Positions 13,341-26,055 of a stretch of 64,000 nt of DNA are shown here, piece by piece. The DNA is taken from contig MCFH01000020.1 in assembly GCA_002104945.1 (NCBI GenBank), positions 682,001-746,000 on the forward strand, in the 5' to 3' direction. This DNA comes from Piromyces finnis. Taxonomy: Eukaryota > Neocallimastigomycota > Neocallimastigomycetes > Neocallimastigales > Neocallimastigaceae. A model generated the notes under the pieces. That model searched no databases, had not been told where the DNA came from, and saw only the letters and a list, made by a program, of their open reading frames with translations. How positions within the stretch are numbered: the stretch's first letter is position 1; the number at the start of each line of letters is the position of its first letter. Made by a program: the position numbers and the translations under genes.

Positions 13341-14180
13341 GATGATGCTGTTAAAGACGATTATTTTGCTATGGATTTATCAAAGTAAAATTTATTTGAA
13401 ATTAAATTTTGAATAGGAAAAAAAAAATTTTTTTTAATCTTTTAATATTTCTTAATTAAAAATATTTTATTATATTTCTATAATAATAGAAAGAAAGAAG
13501 AATTAAAAGTAAGATATTCTTATATATTAAATGACTAAAGATTAAAATAAAATGAAAAAGAAAAAGAATAGAATGAGAAAAAGTATTAATTTTTTTTTTT
13601 TTTAATTTGTAATTGAAAATAAAAAAAAATTATAAATTTTAAAATTTAATTATATTTAATAAAAATTTAAAAATTAATTATTTTTAATATGAATTAAATT
13701 AATAATTATACTTTAATTATCTCTATATTTGATTATATTTCTATACAAATAAAATAGTATAACTAAAACTTCATTTATATTCAAATTTCATTAAATTATC
13801 AATTATCATCATAAAATAAAGATTTTTAAACTATTTTTTATAATTAATAGGATTATAATTCATTTGAAAATTCCTCTTTTTTTCAATTATTCTATATATA
13901 ATTAAATTCTACTTTAATTTCTTCTAATACTTAATTTTTGATTGTACTACATTTTGAAAAAAAAAAATATCTTTCAAGTTTAGTTAATACTTTACCTAAA
14001 CCTTTTTTTTATAAGAAAGCTCAAAAAATATTTATATATTCTTTCTATAATCAATCAAGTTTTCATAATATACTATCTATCCAAAGATTTATAAAATAAT
14101 TGTTTTTTAAATATACACATTCTAATTAATAATTATATAAATATTTTTACTTTTTATTATATTATTATACTCTTTTTATA

Positions 14181-14340
14181 GTAATGACAATAAGGATAAG
14201 AATGATAAAGTATTTTTATAGTAATGACAATAAGAATAAGAATGATAAACTATTTTTATGGTAATGACAATAAGGATAGGAATGATAGAGTATTTTTATG
14301 GTAATGACAATAAGGATAGGTATGATAAAGTATTTTTAGT
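14181..14340 (+). repeat. 40-bp minisatellite, four copies
   Basis: Four consecutive 40-nt units start at 14181, 14221, 14261 and 14301. Each begins GTAATGACAATAAG and ends with TATTTTTA. Copies differ by a few A/G changes, and the last few bases of another unit precede the array. No gene overlaps it. Confidence 0.9.
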
Positions 14341-14835
14341 AATTGATTAATATATAAGATCTTTACTTAATTAAGCTTAACTTTATTAACATTTTTGTTT
14401 ATTCATATAAACCTATTTGATAATATATGTAATAATTTATTCACTATATATTATTAATTGGTAATTAAATAAGAATAAATATAATTATATATTTAAATTT
14501 TTATCTATTAATTTTAATTTTAATTTTATTTTTTTTTTGTATACAAAATACATATGTTAAAATAATGTAATAATTGTCAGTACATTATTAAATATTAAAT
14601 ATATTTTTATCATCAGTATTTTAACTTTACTATGTTACTCATCCACCTAATTATTTCATTTAAAATTAAAAAAATGTATATTACATAAAACTATATTTTT
14701 ATTAATAAACATTAATATTATATAATATTGTTTATAATAAAATAAGCATTAGTTAATTATAAAAATTTATCTTTTTTTAAAAAAATATTGCTTCTTCTTA
14801 CTAAATGTTGGTTATTCCTTACAATAGTGGTCTGA

Positions 14836-15646
14836 TTATTGTAGAGAATAAACATTTAAAAAAAGTTGAGTATCATAATCTTTTTCTTCGTAAAGTAACG
14901 TTACTTCTAAAGATGTCCCATTACTATTATCTTTATTATCTTCATCTCATTTTTCATTATCACTGTTATCATTTTCTTCCCTTTCTTCATTAAATGATAT
15001 TATTCTATCATTAATTTTTTTTTTTTTTTTTTTTGTAACGGCATCAAATATTTTTAAACTTTACTATTAATTTAATTAAAATAATAATACATGTAATTAA
15101 AAATTAAAATAAAAATAAAACATTTTTAAATAAACACAAATGAATAAAAATTGGATATAATGTATTCTAGTAATTTTAATTAATGTAAGAAAGCCACTAT
15201 TATACTAAAGTATAATAATTGTATTTGACTTCCAATGGGACACCGAGTCAAAGATCAAAATTTTGAATGTTGAGGTTAAAATTGTGTTTATTGTAGTTCT
15301 GGAATATTTTCATGTTGAAAATCTTGTTGAAGATCTTGTTGAGGTTGAATTTGATTAGATTGATGATATGAATATTGATGAGATTGTTGAATTGATTGTT
15401 GATATTTATTAGAAAATAAAAATTTAAGTCTGAGTGAGGAAAAGGTGTATTTATGATTCCTTTTACTACAAGCTGAAAAAGAAATTGAAGCAATGGAAGT
15501 CCCTTGAGAAACTTCATTTATTAAAATAAATAAAGGCATGTTCCCAAGGGGGGTTATCATCAATTTTATCTTATTTCCCATCTTCATTAAATGAGGATTC
15601 TTCTAAAAATATGTCATTATTTTTATTTTCTTCTTTAGTAATTTTT
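14836..15646 (-). pseudogene. Decayed acidic ORF interrupted by a retro-insertion
   Basis: On the minus strand, the segment before the insertion reads NNDIFLEESSFNE. The segment after it resumes in the same frame as FNEEREENDNSDNEK, then a TGA stop, then GTSLEVTLLYEEKDYDTQLF, ending at TAA (14836). The two halves meet at a duplicated 14-bp sequence, so removing the insert leaves one frame with a single internal stop. The product is acidic and not recognised. It is probably a relic; an exon of an active gene is less likely because of the stop. Confidence 0.5.
14998..15580 (-). mobile_element. Poly(A)-tailed retro-insertion carrying LINE 5' sequence
   Basis: A 583-nt insert flanked by the identical direct repeat TCTTCATTAAATGA at 14984-14997 and 15581-15594, which is a likely target-site duplication. 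Read on the minus strand, 15565 to about 15505 matches the LINE 5' region near 36436-36494 (TAAATG.AGTTTCTCAAGGG). It then jumps about 990 bp to match the LINE ORF from 37483 to about 37735: SFSACSKRNHKYTFSSL here against SFSARSRRNHKYTFSTL there, followed by Gln-rich repeats and HENIPELQ. Beyond about 15255 the sequence is unrelated to the LINE, and near the end is a run of about 18 A (minus strand). It looks like a retrotransposed, internally deleted or chimeric LINE derivative. Confidence 0.75.
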
Positions 15647-15655
15647 TACCGAGAA

Positions 15656-16262
15656 AGGTAATTATTTTAAGGTTTACTAAAATTATAATCTAATTCAATC
15701 AATTTTTCCACATAATAATTCTTTTTTTTTTTTTTTTCTAAAATTTTAAGAATTTAAATCTATAATGTATATAATATTAATATAAGTAAAATGTAAGCAG
15801 TAGAAAAAAGATTATAAAATTTATTTATTAATAGTGAATTTAAAAAATAAAAAATAAAAAAGTTATAAAGTATATATAATTTTGAACATTTATTATTTAT
15901 TACTAATGATAATTAAATAAATCATTTTTTTCTTGTTTAACTGATAATATCAAATAAGAATATTTAATATGATTTGTTTATTATTTTTGAAAAAAAATAA
16001 AATAAACATATTAGAAACACAAGATTAAAAAAATTAAAAAATAATAATTTTTTATATATATTTTTGATTTTTATTTATTTTATTTACAAGTCTTTTATAA
16101 TTATTAAAGCAATGAATATATAGTTAAATTTATAATGCATAAATTGATAGTATAATTGATATATATTAAAATTAATTTAATAATGGTAATCGAAAAATAC
16201 ATGAATAAATAATAGGAATAATTTATTTATTCAATATAATAAACATGGTTTAATTAAAAAAT
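15656..16262. other. Intergenic region
   Basis: About 600 nt of A/T-rich sequence between the LINE relic and the 3' end of the small heat-shock gene. No gene, repeat array or RNA was recognised. Confidence 0.6.
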
Positions 16263-16925
16263 TTATTGAATTTGAATAAAACGAGTTTGATTTTTTTGAG
16301 TTTTAATTTTATTAATAATTATTTCTAGAACACCATTTTCCATTTTTGCTTGAATATTATCGATATTACCATCTTCTGGAATAGTAAATGATCTAGAAAA
16401 ACTACCATAGCAACATTCCATCATACTATATTTGTGATTATTATTACGATCATTAATTTCAGCTTCCATTCCATCATTTGTTGTTGTTGTTGTTGAAGCT
16501 TGTTCTTTTTCATTTTCTTGTCTTTCTTTTTTAGATTTTTCATCAGCATTATTTTTATAGATATTTTCTCTTTCTCCTGAAATTGTTAAAGTTCTTTCTT
16601 CATCAATTTCCATCTTAATTTTATCCTTAGTCATCCCTGGTAAATCGGCATGAATATAATAATTATTTTCATCTTCACTAAGATTCATTTTAGGTTCAAA
16701 ATCAGTTAAAAATTTAGTGTCATCATTAAATATTTTATTCAATTGTTTTTCTAAAGTATCATAGCCAAATGAATTTCTATATCTACGATGTCCACTACGA
16801 GTATAAAATGGTGTATTATAAGAAGAAACAGGAATCAAAGAGTCAAAGAAAGCATCATTATCGAAAGCATCGAATAATGAATTTTCAAATGAATGAATTG
16901 GTTGAGAATAAATATATAAAGACAT
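16263..16925 (-). CDS. HSP20: Small heat-shock protein, Hsp20/alpha-crystallin family
   Basis: Single-exon, 220-residue ATP-independent chaperone expected to bind unfolding proteins in the cytosol. The N-terminal part is variable. The alpha-crystallin domain starts at about residue 80 with EDENNYYIHADLPGM, followed by IDEERTLTISGERE and, near the C-terminus, MENGVLEIIINK, which matches the usual A-x-x-x-n-G-v-L signature. A charged, Thr-rich insertion of about 50 residues (from KNNADEKSKKE to the YSMMECCYGSFSRSF strand) enlarges the middle loop, making this longer than a minimal Hsp20. The start codon follows an A-rich leader on the minus strand. No clear heat-shock element was found upstream by eye. 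Confidence 0.92.
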   Translation of the reverse strand: MSLYIYSQPIHSFENSLFDAFDNDAFFDSLIPVSSYNTPFYTRSGHRRYRNSFGYDTLEKQLNKIFNDDTKFLTDFEPKMNLSEDENNYYIHADLPGMTKDKIKMEIDEERTLTISGERENIYKNNADEKSKKERQENEKEQASTTTTTNDGMEAEINDRNNNHKYSMMECCYGSFSRSFTIPEDGNIDNIQAKMENGVLEIIINKIKTQKNQTRFIQIQ

Positions 16926-17346
16926 TTTTAAAATTTTCTTTTAATATTAATTTATGAATTTATGAATTTATTAATAGTATTTGATTGAATTTAACTTTTG
17001 TAATTATTTAGTTGTTATTTTATAGATTTATTTCTTTTATAGAAATTTATAATTTATTTATTAATAAAGGTTAATATAATATATGATAAAAAAAAGTTTT
17101 TAAAGAATATTTAGGCCTATATATAGTTTTTTTTATTATTATATATTATTGAACTATATTATCTATATAGACAAAGATTGTGATTTCCCTTTGCATAAAG
17201 CCAACTTTAATAATTATTAATAATAATAAAACATAATTAATGTAGAGTTATATAGAATAATGTAGAATATTGTAGAATAATGTAGAACAATATTGAATTG
17301 GAAATATTAATGTAGAAAAATATAGAAAAATGTAGCAAAATTTAAA
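16926..17346. other. Upstream region of HSP20 with degenerate TGTAGAA repeats
   Basis: A/T-rich presumed promoter region of the small heat-shock gene. Between about 17240 and 17335 the motif AATGTAGAA and close variants recur several times in a degenerate cluster. No gene was seen. Confidence 0.5.
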
Positions 17347-17427
17347 TTATTTAGAATTGAATCTGATACTTGCAAAGTTCTTTCCATTCTCTTGAATAGT
17401 AATTGATATTGTTAAAACCTCTTCCTT
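17347..17427 (-). pseudogene. Possible terminal exon or relic, unrecognised
   Basis: On the minus strand a T-rich tract ending in AAG, a plausible splice acceptor, is followed by 26 codons and a stop: KEEVLTISITIQENGKNF, then ASIRFNSK. Base composition and lack of low complexity stand out from the flanks. The VLTISI pattern is faintly like the end of an Hsp20 domain, and HSP20 lies just downstream on the same strand, so a decayed paralogue is possible. No upstream exon was found. Confidence 0.3.
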
Positions 17428-18196
17428 AAAAAAAAAAAAATAAAAAAAATAAAGGAAAATTGAAGGTGATTGTTATAACAAAGGAAACATTTAGAATATT
17501 CATGATAACGTTAAATACTAAAACTATCAAATAATCTGTTTCATAAATGATAGGAATAAATTTAATAACAGAAGTTATAAAACCTTCTGAATAAAGCGTA
17601 ATATCATTATAATATCTGTGTTCCGTCTTATTAATTACTTAGATTTAATTATAAATTAAAATTCTATCAAAAAGAAACATAAAATCATAACATCACTTTT
17701 TCAAAAGGTTAAGTGATATAAAAAAATCTATATTATTTGTTTTGCTTTTAACCCTTATATCATTATAAATATAATAAAAATACCAAAAAATCATTATGTT
17801 TGCTAACAGTACTGATAATCTCTAATTAATTTAATACTTAGTATGAGATTTAATAATTATCCTAAATGGGTTAGCACTTTTAAAATTTTTCTCATCTTTA
17901 CCTTTTTTATCATTATTGAATTAATTTTATTTTGCAATACGTTCTATTAAAATAAAAATAATATTATTAAAAATACACCCATATTAAAATTTTATTTATA
18001 AACGCATTATATATTGATTTTTTTTATATTCTTTTTTATTATTTTTTGATTTATTTATTTTTTATTATTTCTGAATTTTTTTAACTTTTTTTTTTTTTTT
18101 AAAAAATAAATACAATTTTTTTTACGATAAAATCATATATTATTTAATGTTTTTTTTTTAAATGTATAATACAAGAACTTTGTCAATTTATTCAAA
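17428..18196. other. Intergenic region
   Basis: About 770 nt downstream of the cofilin gene (minus strand). A/T-rich with T-runs near the cofilin 3' end. No gene recognised. Confidence 0.55.
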
Positions 18197-19201
18197 TTAA
18201 CCAGTCATTCTTAAGACCTTATCTAAAACAACATCATGAGATGTTTCAGATAAATCAGTACATTGAATTTCAGTGAAGATACCATCTAACTTCTTACGAA
18301 TGTATTCCTTACTAGCAGCAAACATCATCTTATCCTTGATTCTGGCATTATCTGGAGACCAAATGTAGAAAAGAATCTTGTCACGCATACCTTCATTTGG
18401 AATTTCATATTCGAAATCGTAAACAGCGAAACGGCACTTGTCAGCTGGAAGACTAGCAACAAAGTCATCATAATCTTTACTTTCAGAGAATTTATCAACT
18501 ATAATTTCAGTAAGATCATCAGAGATTCTGAAAGTGATGAACTTGTACTTCTTTCTAAGCTTTAATTCTTGATATGTATCATAGCATTGACTGTTAACAC
18601 TTACACCTGTGGCCTACAATTTTCAAAATAAAGAATTTATTATTAATTTAGATTATTATTTCTTTTCCTTTTTATTTAATAGATAATTCAATTTAATTAT
18701 ATACAAAATCCCAAAACTAAAGCTTATTATATTTATATTCATTTACTTTAAATACTACTACTTTGTTCCATATAAAATAAAATGTTTAATTATCTAATAT
18801 TTATATAAGTATTTCTGTTTATATTTCTTTTTTTTCTTTTATAATGTTATTTTTAGTTTTATTATGATTAAATGGATTATTTTTTTTTTTACATTTTACC
18901 ACTTAATTTTTCTTTAATTATGTTTATTCTCTATTAAAGTATTCTTTTTTTTTAGTTATATTTTTTTAATTTTTATTTTTATTATTTATATGTTTTACGT
19001 TTTACATATTATTATAATTCTAATTATCCTAATTATTATACAATGTTTCTTTTATATATATGTATATATATTAAAATCTTTTTAAAGTTAATTATTTATG
19101 TCACTATTTTGCTGTTGTATATATTGTTTTCTTATTCAATATAATTTTTGTTTTCTTTATTTGAATTATTTCTTCCTTTTTATCTATTAAAAACTTACCA
19201 T
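18197..19201 (-). CDS. COF1: ADF/cofilin, actin-depolymerising protein
   Basis: Two exons: the ATG alone (19201-19199), then a 585-nt intron with a GTAAGT donor and a TTGTAG acceptor, then 18613-18197. The product is 139 residues, typical of cofilin. It binds ADP-actin, severs filaments and speeds actin turnover in the cytosol. It begins MATGVSVNSQCYDTYQEL, carries CRFAVYDFEYE in the core, and has the long actin-binding helix after FYIWSPDNARIKDKMMFAAS. The ATG codon is separated from the rest of the coding sequence, so a search for long open frames finds only the C-terminal 63 residues. Frames agree across the junction (414 nt, phase 0). The family call is firm. The start exon rests on splice consensus. 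Confidence 0.93.
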
Positions 19202-21698
19202 TTTTTATTTTTTTCTTTTTTTAAAAAAAAAAATATAAATTAAAAAATAAAAATATTACATTTTTTTTTCTTTTTAAAGGATTTTTTTAATTTATATAAT
19301 TTTAATTAAAGATATTAGGAAATTAATATGACTATACAAATTTAAAATAATAAAATTATTAAAATTAAAATGAAAAAAAATATGTTTTAAAATCTAGCTA
19401 TATTTATAAAAAGCATTAAACTAAATATATTGAAAAAAGTTAAATAACTAAAAAAAAAAAAAAAAAAAAGACTAGTATAGTATTTATTTTAAAAAGTTTA
19501 TAGTATATAATGATATAGAAAATATATAAATCAAAGTTAAGATATAAATTATATATTTAAGTTTGTATTATTATACAAATATATAAACAACTCTTTTGTA
19601 TTATTAAAAATAGCTAAAATTTATTTTTGAAAAAATTCTATTTTAAGATTATGTTAAGAATAAAGAAAAAAGGTTTAGATTACATTGTCATCTTAGTATA
19701 TAAAATATAATATAATATAAAAAATATGTGATAAAATATTTAAGACATGTAAAACTTTCTTATTTCTTTTTTTTTTTTTTTTTAATTATATAAATAAATG
19801 TTTATATTTATATTAATAGCAAAAAAAAGATAAAGATTTATATTAATTTAAAATTTAAAACTATTTTTTAATTATAAATATTAAAATTTATTTAAAAGAA
19901 ATAAACTTCAATTTAATATATATTAGCAGTATAATATAATAAATATAAAAATTAAAAATAAAGAATATGTCAATTAATTAAAAAAAAAGATTAATTAATT
20001 AAATTTTTATATAAATAAGGAAATAATTAAATAATATATTTATATATTTTATTTTAGGTATATTTCATTATATTTGATAATATAATAGGAAATAAAAATT
20101 CAAAAAAGATCTTTATTTAGTTAAAATGAAGAAAAGTTATAAAAAAAGAGTATGTTAAAATATAATTATAATATATATACTTATTTATTATGCTTATAAT
20201 AAAATGAAAAAAATAAGTAATATGATATTGAAAACAGATAATAATAAAAAGAGATTATAAATAAACAAAGCAATTTATTTATTTACTTTATAATAAAAAA
20301 AATGCTCTAGCATTTTTCTTTCCTTTTTGATATTAATAATGAGAAAAATTAAAAAAAAAAAGGAATATGTTCTTAAATAATTAATAATATGAAATTATTT
20401 TTAAAACATTAAAATCATTCATTCTAGCTTTTTATAGTACTATTAAAAATAAAAATAATGAATCTATAGCAACAGAATAAAAATAGTAATAATAGAAATT
20501 TTATAATGCTACTAAAAAATAATAATCTTATTTAATTATAAATCTTATTTAAATATTTTTTTTTTTAATGAAAACAAAGGTATATATGTATATATTGCAT
20601 GTAATGTTTATTTAAAATTTTTTAAAATGTAAAATAATAATTTTATTATATAATATTATTATATATAAATTATTATTTTCAAGCCTTTTTTTTTTCCATT
20701 CTAATTTTCATAAAAGATTCTACAATAATATATAAGCATGTTTTCAATAAAACTTTATATATTATTTGATACTTTTTTAAAATTATTAAATTTGACAATA
20801 TGATCATCTATGATTATTTTTATTTCCAATATAGTTATTATTATTAATATAATTACAACATTGTGTTATATATATTTAAATAATGTAAAGTTTTAACACT
20901 AGTAAGTCCAGTTAAAGCATTATAGATATTCAAATATATTAAAAGTTATAATAATAAAATTAAAAAAAAGTTTGGTAAAATTCAGCCATAATATGATTCA
21001 AATTCACTATTCTTCTGGTGCTATTTTTATTATTTAATAGTAATATACATAAATTGTGGCATAACATATTGTTTTATTATTATTTTAATTTATAATAATT
21101 TACAATTTAATATATGTTTTTTTTTTTATTTATTATAAAAAGTTATTTTATATATAAATTTTTTTTCCCTATCTTTCTAATTAAACAGACATAATTGTTA
21201 TCGAATATTATAATTAATAAAGTATATATTTAATAAAGAAAAAAAAAGAAAAAAAAAAAGAAAATCGTCCAAAAAATAAATATATTAAATACAAAAAATA
21301 TAATAATATCCAATTCTTAAAATGTTAATATTATTGAAATACTTTTTTATCAGTTTCATCAATAATAAATAATTTTATTAAAATGTATTTTCATATACTT
21401 TATAAATACATTAATAATACATAATGTAATAGAACATCTTTACCATAGTTGTAATTATTAAAATATTTTTTTTTAATTTCATAGATAAGATGAAAGTAAT
21501 TAATCGCATTATATCTTTCAACTTTTTAAAATAATAAATTACCTTTGTTTATGTTTTTTTATTTTCATTCTTTATCTCGTTGTTGAAAAATAAATATTAA
21601 ATTATTTATAATTATAATCACCGTTGATACATTAATATGTATAAAATGAAAATTCTTTACATGAATAAAATATATATTGTTTTTATTAAATATGAATA

Positions 21699-21762
<64 letters not shown>

Positions 21763-23639
21763 GTAATAGTAATAGTAGTAATAGTAATAGTAATAATAGT
21801 AGTAATAGTAATAGTAATAATAGTAATATTAATAGTAGTAGTAGTAATAGTAATAATAGTAGTAGTAAATATTGTTATAATCCTTATAAATATAATAAAT
21901 AAAATATATATTAATTAAAATTGTAAAGATATAATCCCTATCATATTATAAAATAAATTTGTTATCTGACATAAAATAATGAGTTATTTAATTGTATTAA
22001 ATGTCATTGGTGAAATATAAAACAGCAAATATATTTAAAGTTTGTATGTTTTCTGTGTTTTCTTTCAAGATTATGGGTAGTAGGTGTTGATTATTAGAAA
22101 GATTTATCCAATAGTGATTATACTATTTAAGTATTATATCACAATATGAATATTTCAAATGAGTAATATATATTTTGAATAATGTATTAGATAAATTATT
22201 AATTAATTTTACTTCTTTTCTAATAAATCGATAATTAATAAATTTTAAATGAGTATAAATTAACATAATTTTAATTATTATACTTTTTTTTTTTATTTTT
22301 ATATATTCCTATTCAACTCTAAATACTAATGAATTGATTATAAATTTTATTATAATTTCGTTTTTTTTTTTTTTTTGTTATTTTGTTTTTTTTTTTTAAA
22401 TGTAAGACTTTTTTTCTGTTCATTCATATATTATATTTAGTATTGTATTTAGTTTTATATATTAAGATTATATGATTTAACTAAGGTAGAACCTATCATC
22501 CATTTTCAATAATTATATATTACATTTAATTAGTGAAATTATTAATAAAAATAATGGATAATTAACAGCCATTTATTTATTTATTTAAAAAGTCAAGGAC
22601 CTATAATTAATATCGTATTAATTATACTATTGTATTATGAATTTCATTTAATATCTATATTATTAATTTATTTTATTTATTTAGTATATATATATATAGG
22701 CTTCATTTTCTTTTTTTTTTTTTTTTTTTATATCTTTTAAAAATCGTTTTTTTTTAATAAAATAATAAACCATTAGTGTAAGATTACAGGATACTATTAA
22801 AATATTTAAAAAAAACAGTAATACTATTAAACTTTTTTTTTCTTTGATAATTGTATAATATATGTTTTTTTTTTTTACATTGTGATATATATTTAAAAGG
22901 AAGGATTTAAATACATCAACAAAAATAGAAATAAGAATTTTGGTCATTTAAAATATAATTTACAGAAATATTAATATTAATACTCGAGAAGTGAAAATAA
23001 AAATTGTATATTAACTAATTATATCCAATAAAATATATCAATTAATGTATATTACAAAGTAAAAAGTATAAAAGTAATTATCGATAATTGATAATATACA
23101 GTATTAATAATATTTACAATATACAAACTAGAGAATCAAAATATACAAAGAGATAAAAGAGCTATAAAAGTTAATAAATATTAAACACACTAAAATTTTT
23201 AATAATAATAAACAAAAAAAATTAAAACCTAATACATACATTTTCAATAACTCTTTTTTTTTCTTTAGTATTTTTTTATTTTAATATTAGCTTTTTTTTT
23301 AAAAAAAAAAAATAAATAACAATATTAAGATAATATAGTTTATTCAAATTAATATTTTTTAAAATGTATATTAAAAAAATATTAATAAATATATTAAATA
23401 TGCAAAATTCTTTATAAATATAAAAGGATATATTTAAAATTATATTAAAATTATATTAAATAAAATTTTATTTATTGTTTCTGTTTTTTTTTTTTTTTTT
23501 TTTTTTTTGTTATTTTTTTTTATATTATTATAATTATACTTTTATATTTTACTAATAACAAAATTATTAACAATTACCAAATATCATATATTAGTATAAA
23601 TTTATATCTCTTATTCAATATTTATAACTCCTTATAACA
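19202..23639. other. Intergenic region of 4.4 kb
   Basis: Divergent region between cofilin (-) and the six-exon gene (+). It is dominated by A/T homopolymers. A microsatellite of AAT grading into AGT/TAG triplets lies at 21699-21870. The open frame at 22681-22947 (minus) is Lys/Ile/Tyr low-complexity sequence from A/T runs and was not accepted. No gene seen. Confidence 0.6.
21699..21870 (+). repeat. AAT to AGT compound trinucleotide repeat
   Basis: A perfect AAT run of about 65 nt passes into mixed AAT/AGT/TAG triplets that keep the 3-nt period, the pattern expected of a microsatellite decaying by transition. Confidence 0.9.
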
Positions 23640-24780
23640 ATGGCAAGACAAACTAATAAGGTAAAAATCATAATACAAAATATATGTTTTTTGAGTTCAA
23701 CTAATGAATCTTTAATTTCAATTCAATTTTAACATAATAATATAATAAAATTGGAAACTAATTAAAAAAAAAAACATTATTGTCTTTTATTATAAAATGA
23801 AAATGTAGAAATCCAAAAACAGCAAAAGAAAGGGTTCTAATTCCAATTTAAAGGTATTCCACACATAACCCAAACTATTTTTTATTTATATAAGTAAATC
23901 AGGAAGTTCAAAATTAACAGTAAAATTATTTATAAATGTCACAGCAAAAAATTATTTCACCAACCCAATCCACTGAAAATGTTGTTTCTTCATCTGTACA
24001 ATCTAACGTATAATATTATTGTTTTATTATTAATTTTAAGCTATTTTTAATTGTTAATTAATTTTAAATAAAAAATAAACTCTTTTACATTTTATTAAAA
24101 ATAACATTTTATTATTATATTTTAACAAAACAAAATAAAACAAAAAAAAAAAAAACATTATTAAAGTCTATTGAAAATGTCCAAGTAAGTTTATTTTTTC
24201 TTTTTCTTTTAAAAAATATAAGTAAAATAAAATCAATTTATTTTTTTAAAATAATTAAACATTTATGCATTAATTATTAGAAAACAAAGAAATTAATATT
24301 TTATATATTATATATATATATGTATAATTTTTATGATATAGAATTTAGGTAAAAATAATGATAATAAATTGAACTGATGAAATTTTAAAAAAGGTTTATT
24401 AATATATATTTATTACCAAAATTTATGTATATATAGACAGTAGTATAATCAATCCAGAAACTCTTGATATAATCAATCCAGAAACTCTTGATAATTTTGA
24501 CAATTTAACTAAATTAAATACAATGCCTCAAAACGATAAACCAGCATCATATGAAATTACCACAACTTATAAAACTGAGATTATTGAAAGTTCTATTGAC
24601 CCAGAAACCGGTGATATTATTGAAGTAATTACCGAAGTTTATGTTACTGACACCATGGTTTTATCTAAACAAGAAGAAGAATTTACTCTTATTAGTCCTT
24701 CAACACAAGATTTAGCATTAGAAGAAGTTCTTAAACAATTAAATATGGGAACTGAAATATGTAAAGAATTATTAGGATAA
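23640..24780 (+). CDS. Unrecognised six-exon protein with microexons
   Basis: Not recognised. Six exons fit splice consensus with agreeing phases: 23640-23660, 23809-23853, 23945-24007, 24167-24184 (18 nt), 24342-24348 (7 nt) and 24437-24780, giving 165 residues. The 7-nt exon is required, since exon 4 ends in phase 0 and the last exon needs one incoming base. The N-terminus is basic (MARQTNKKSKNSKRKGS), the middle Ser/Asn-rich. IINPETLD is repeated twice in a row through a 24-nt duplication at about 24446-24493. The C-terminal half is acidic (TEIIESSIDPETGDIIEVI) and ends in a predicted helix, QDLALEEVLKQLNMG. No membrane segment or signal peptide. Only the last exon contains a longer open frame, so the upstream exons are inferred. 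Confidence 0.7.
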
Positions 24781-25938
<1,158 letters not shown>

Positions 25939-26055
25939 TGTGCAATATGCGTTCAAAGATTCGATGATTCACGTATTCTGCAATTCACACTACTTATCGT
26001 ATTTTGCTGCGTTCTTCATCGTTGCGAGAACCAAGAGATCCATTGTCAAAAGTTG
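25939..26055 (-). rRNA. 5.8S rRNA copy, 3'-truncated and isolated
   Basis: Read on the minus strand, the sequence runs from CAACTTTTGACAATGGATCT through the conserved GATGAAGAACGCAGC, GTGAATTGCAGAATAC and GAATCATCGAATCTTTGAAC cores of fungal 5.8S rRNA to GCATATTGCAC. After that it diverges into A/T sequence, so about the last 40 nt of a normal 5.8S are missing. One conserved site reads AAAATACGATA where fungi usually have AAAATGCGATA. The upstream flank (plus 26056 to about 26220) is less A/T-rich than the background and may be ITS1, but no 18S end was seen. No 28S start was seen on the other side. An orphan rDNA fragment is likelier than a functional unit. Confidence 0.88.

Larger units (their letters stand above)
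10843..14180. other. Intergenic region, mostly simple sequence
   Basis: About 3.3 kb upstream of the PKS-like gene, with no supportable gene. A short TG-rich run sits near 10432-10460, inside the PKS-like intron rather than in this stretch. The main contents are the GATT/ATTT tract (12255-12556), an ATT microsatellite (13256-13340) and a short coding-like island at about 13338-13389. Everything else is A/T homopolymer and dinucleotide sequence. Confidence 0.6.

Noticed and set aside
22681-22947. Minus-strand open frame with one hydrophobic segment
   Set aside because: Low-complexity Lys/Ile/Tyr sequence from A/T tracts, ending in TA-repeat codons.
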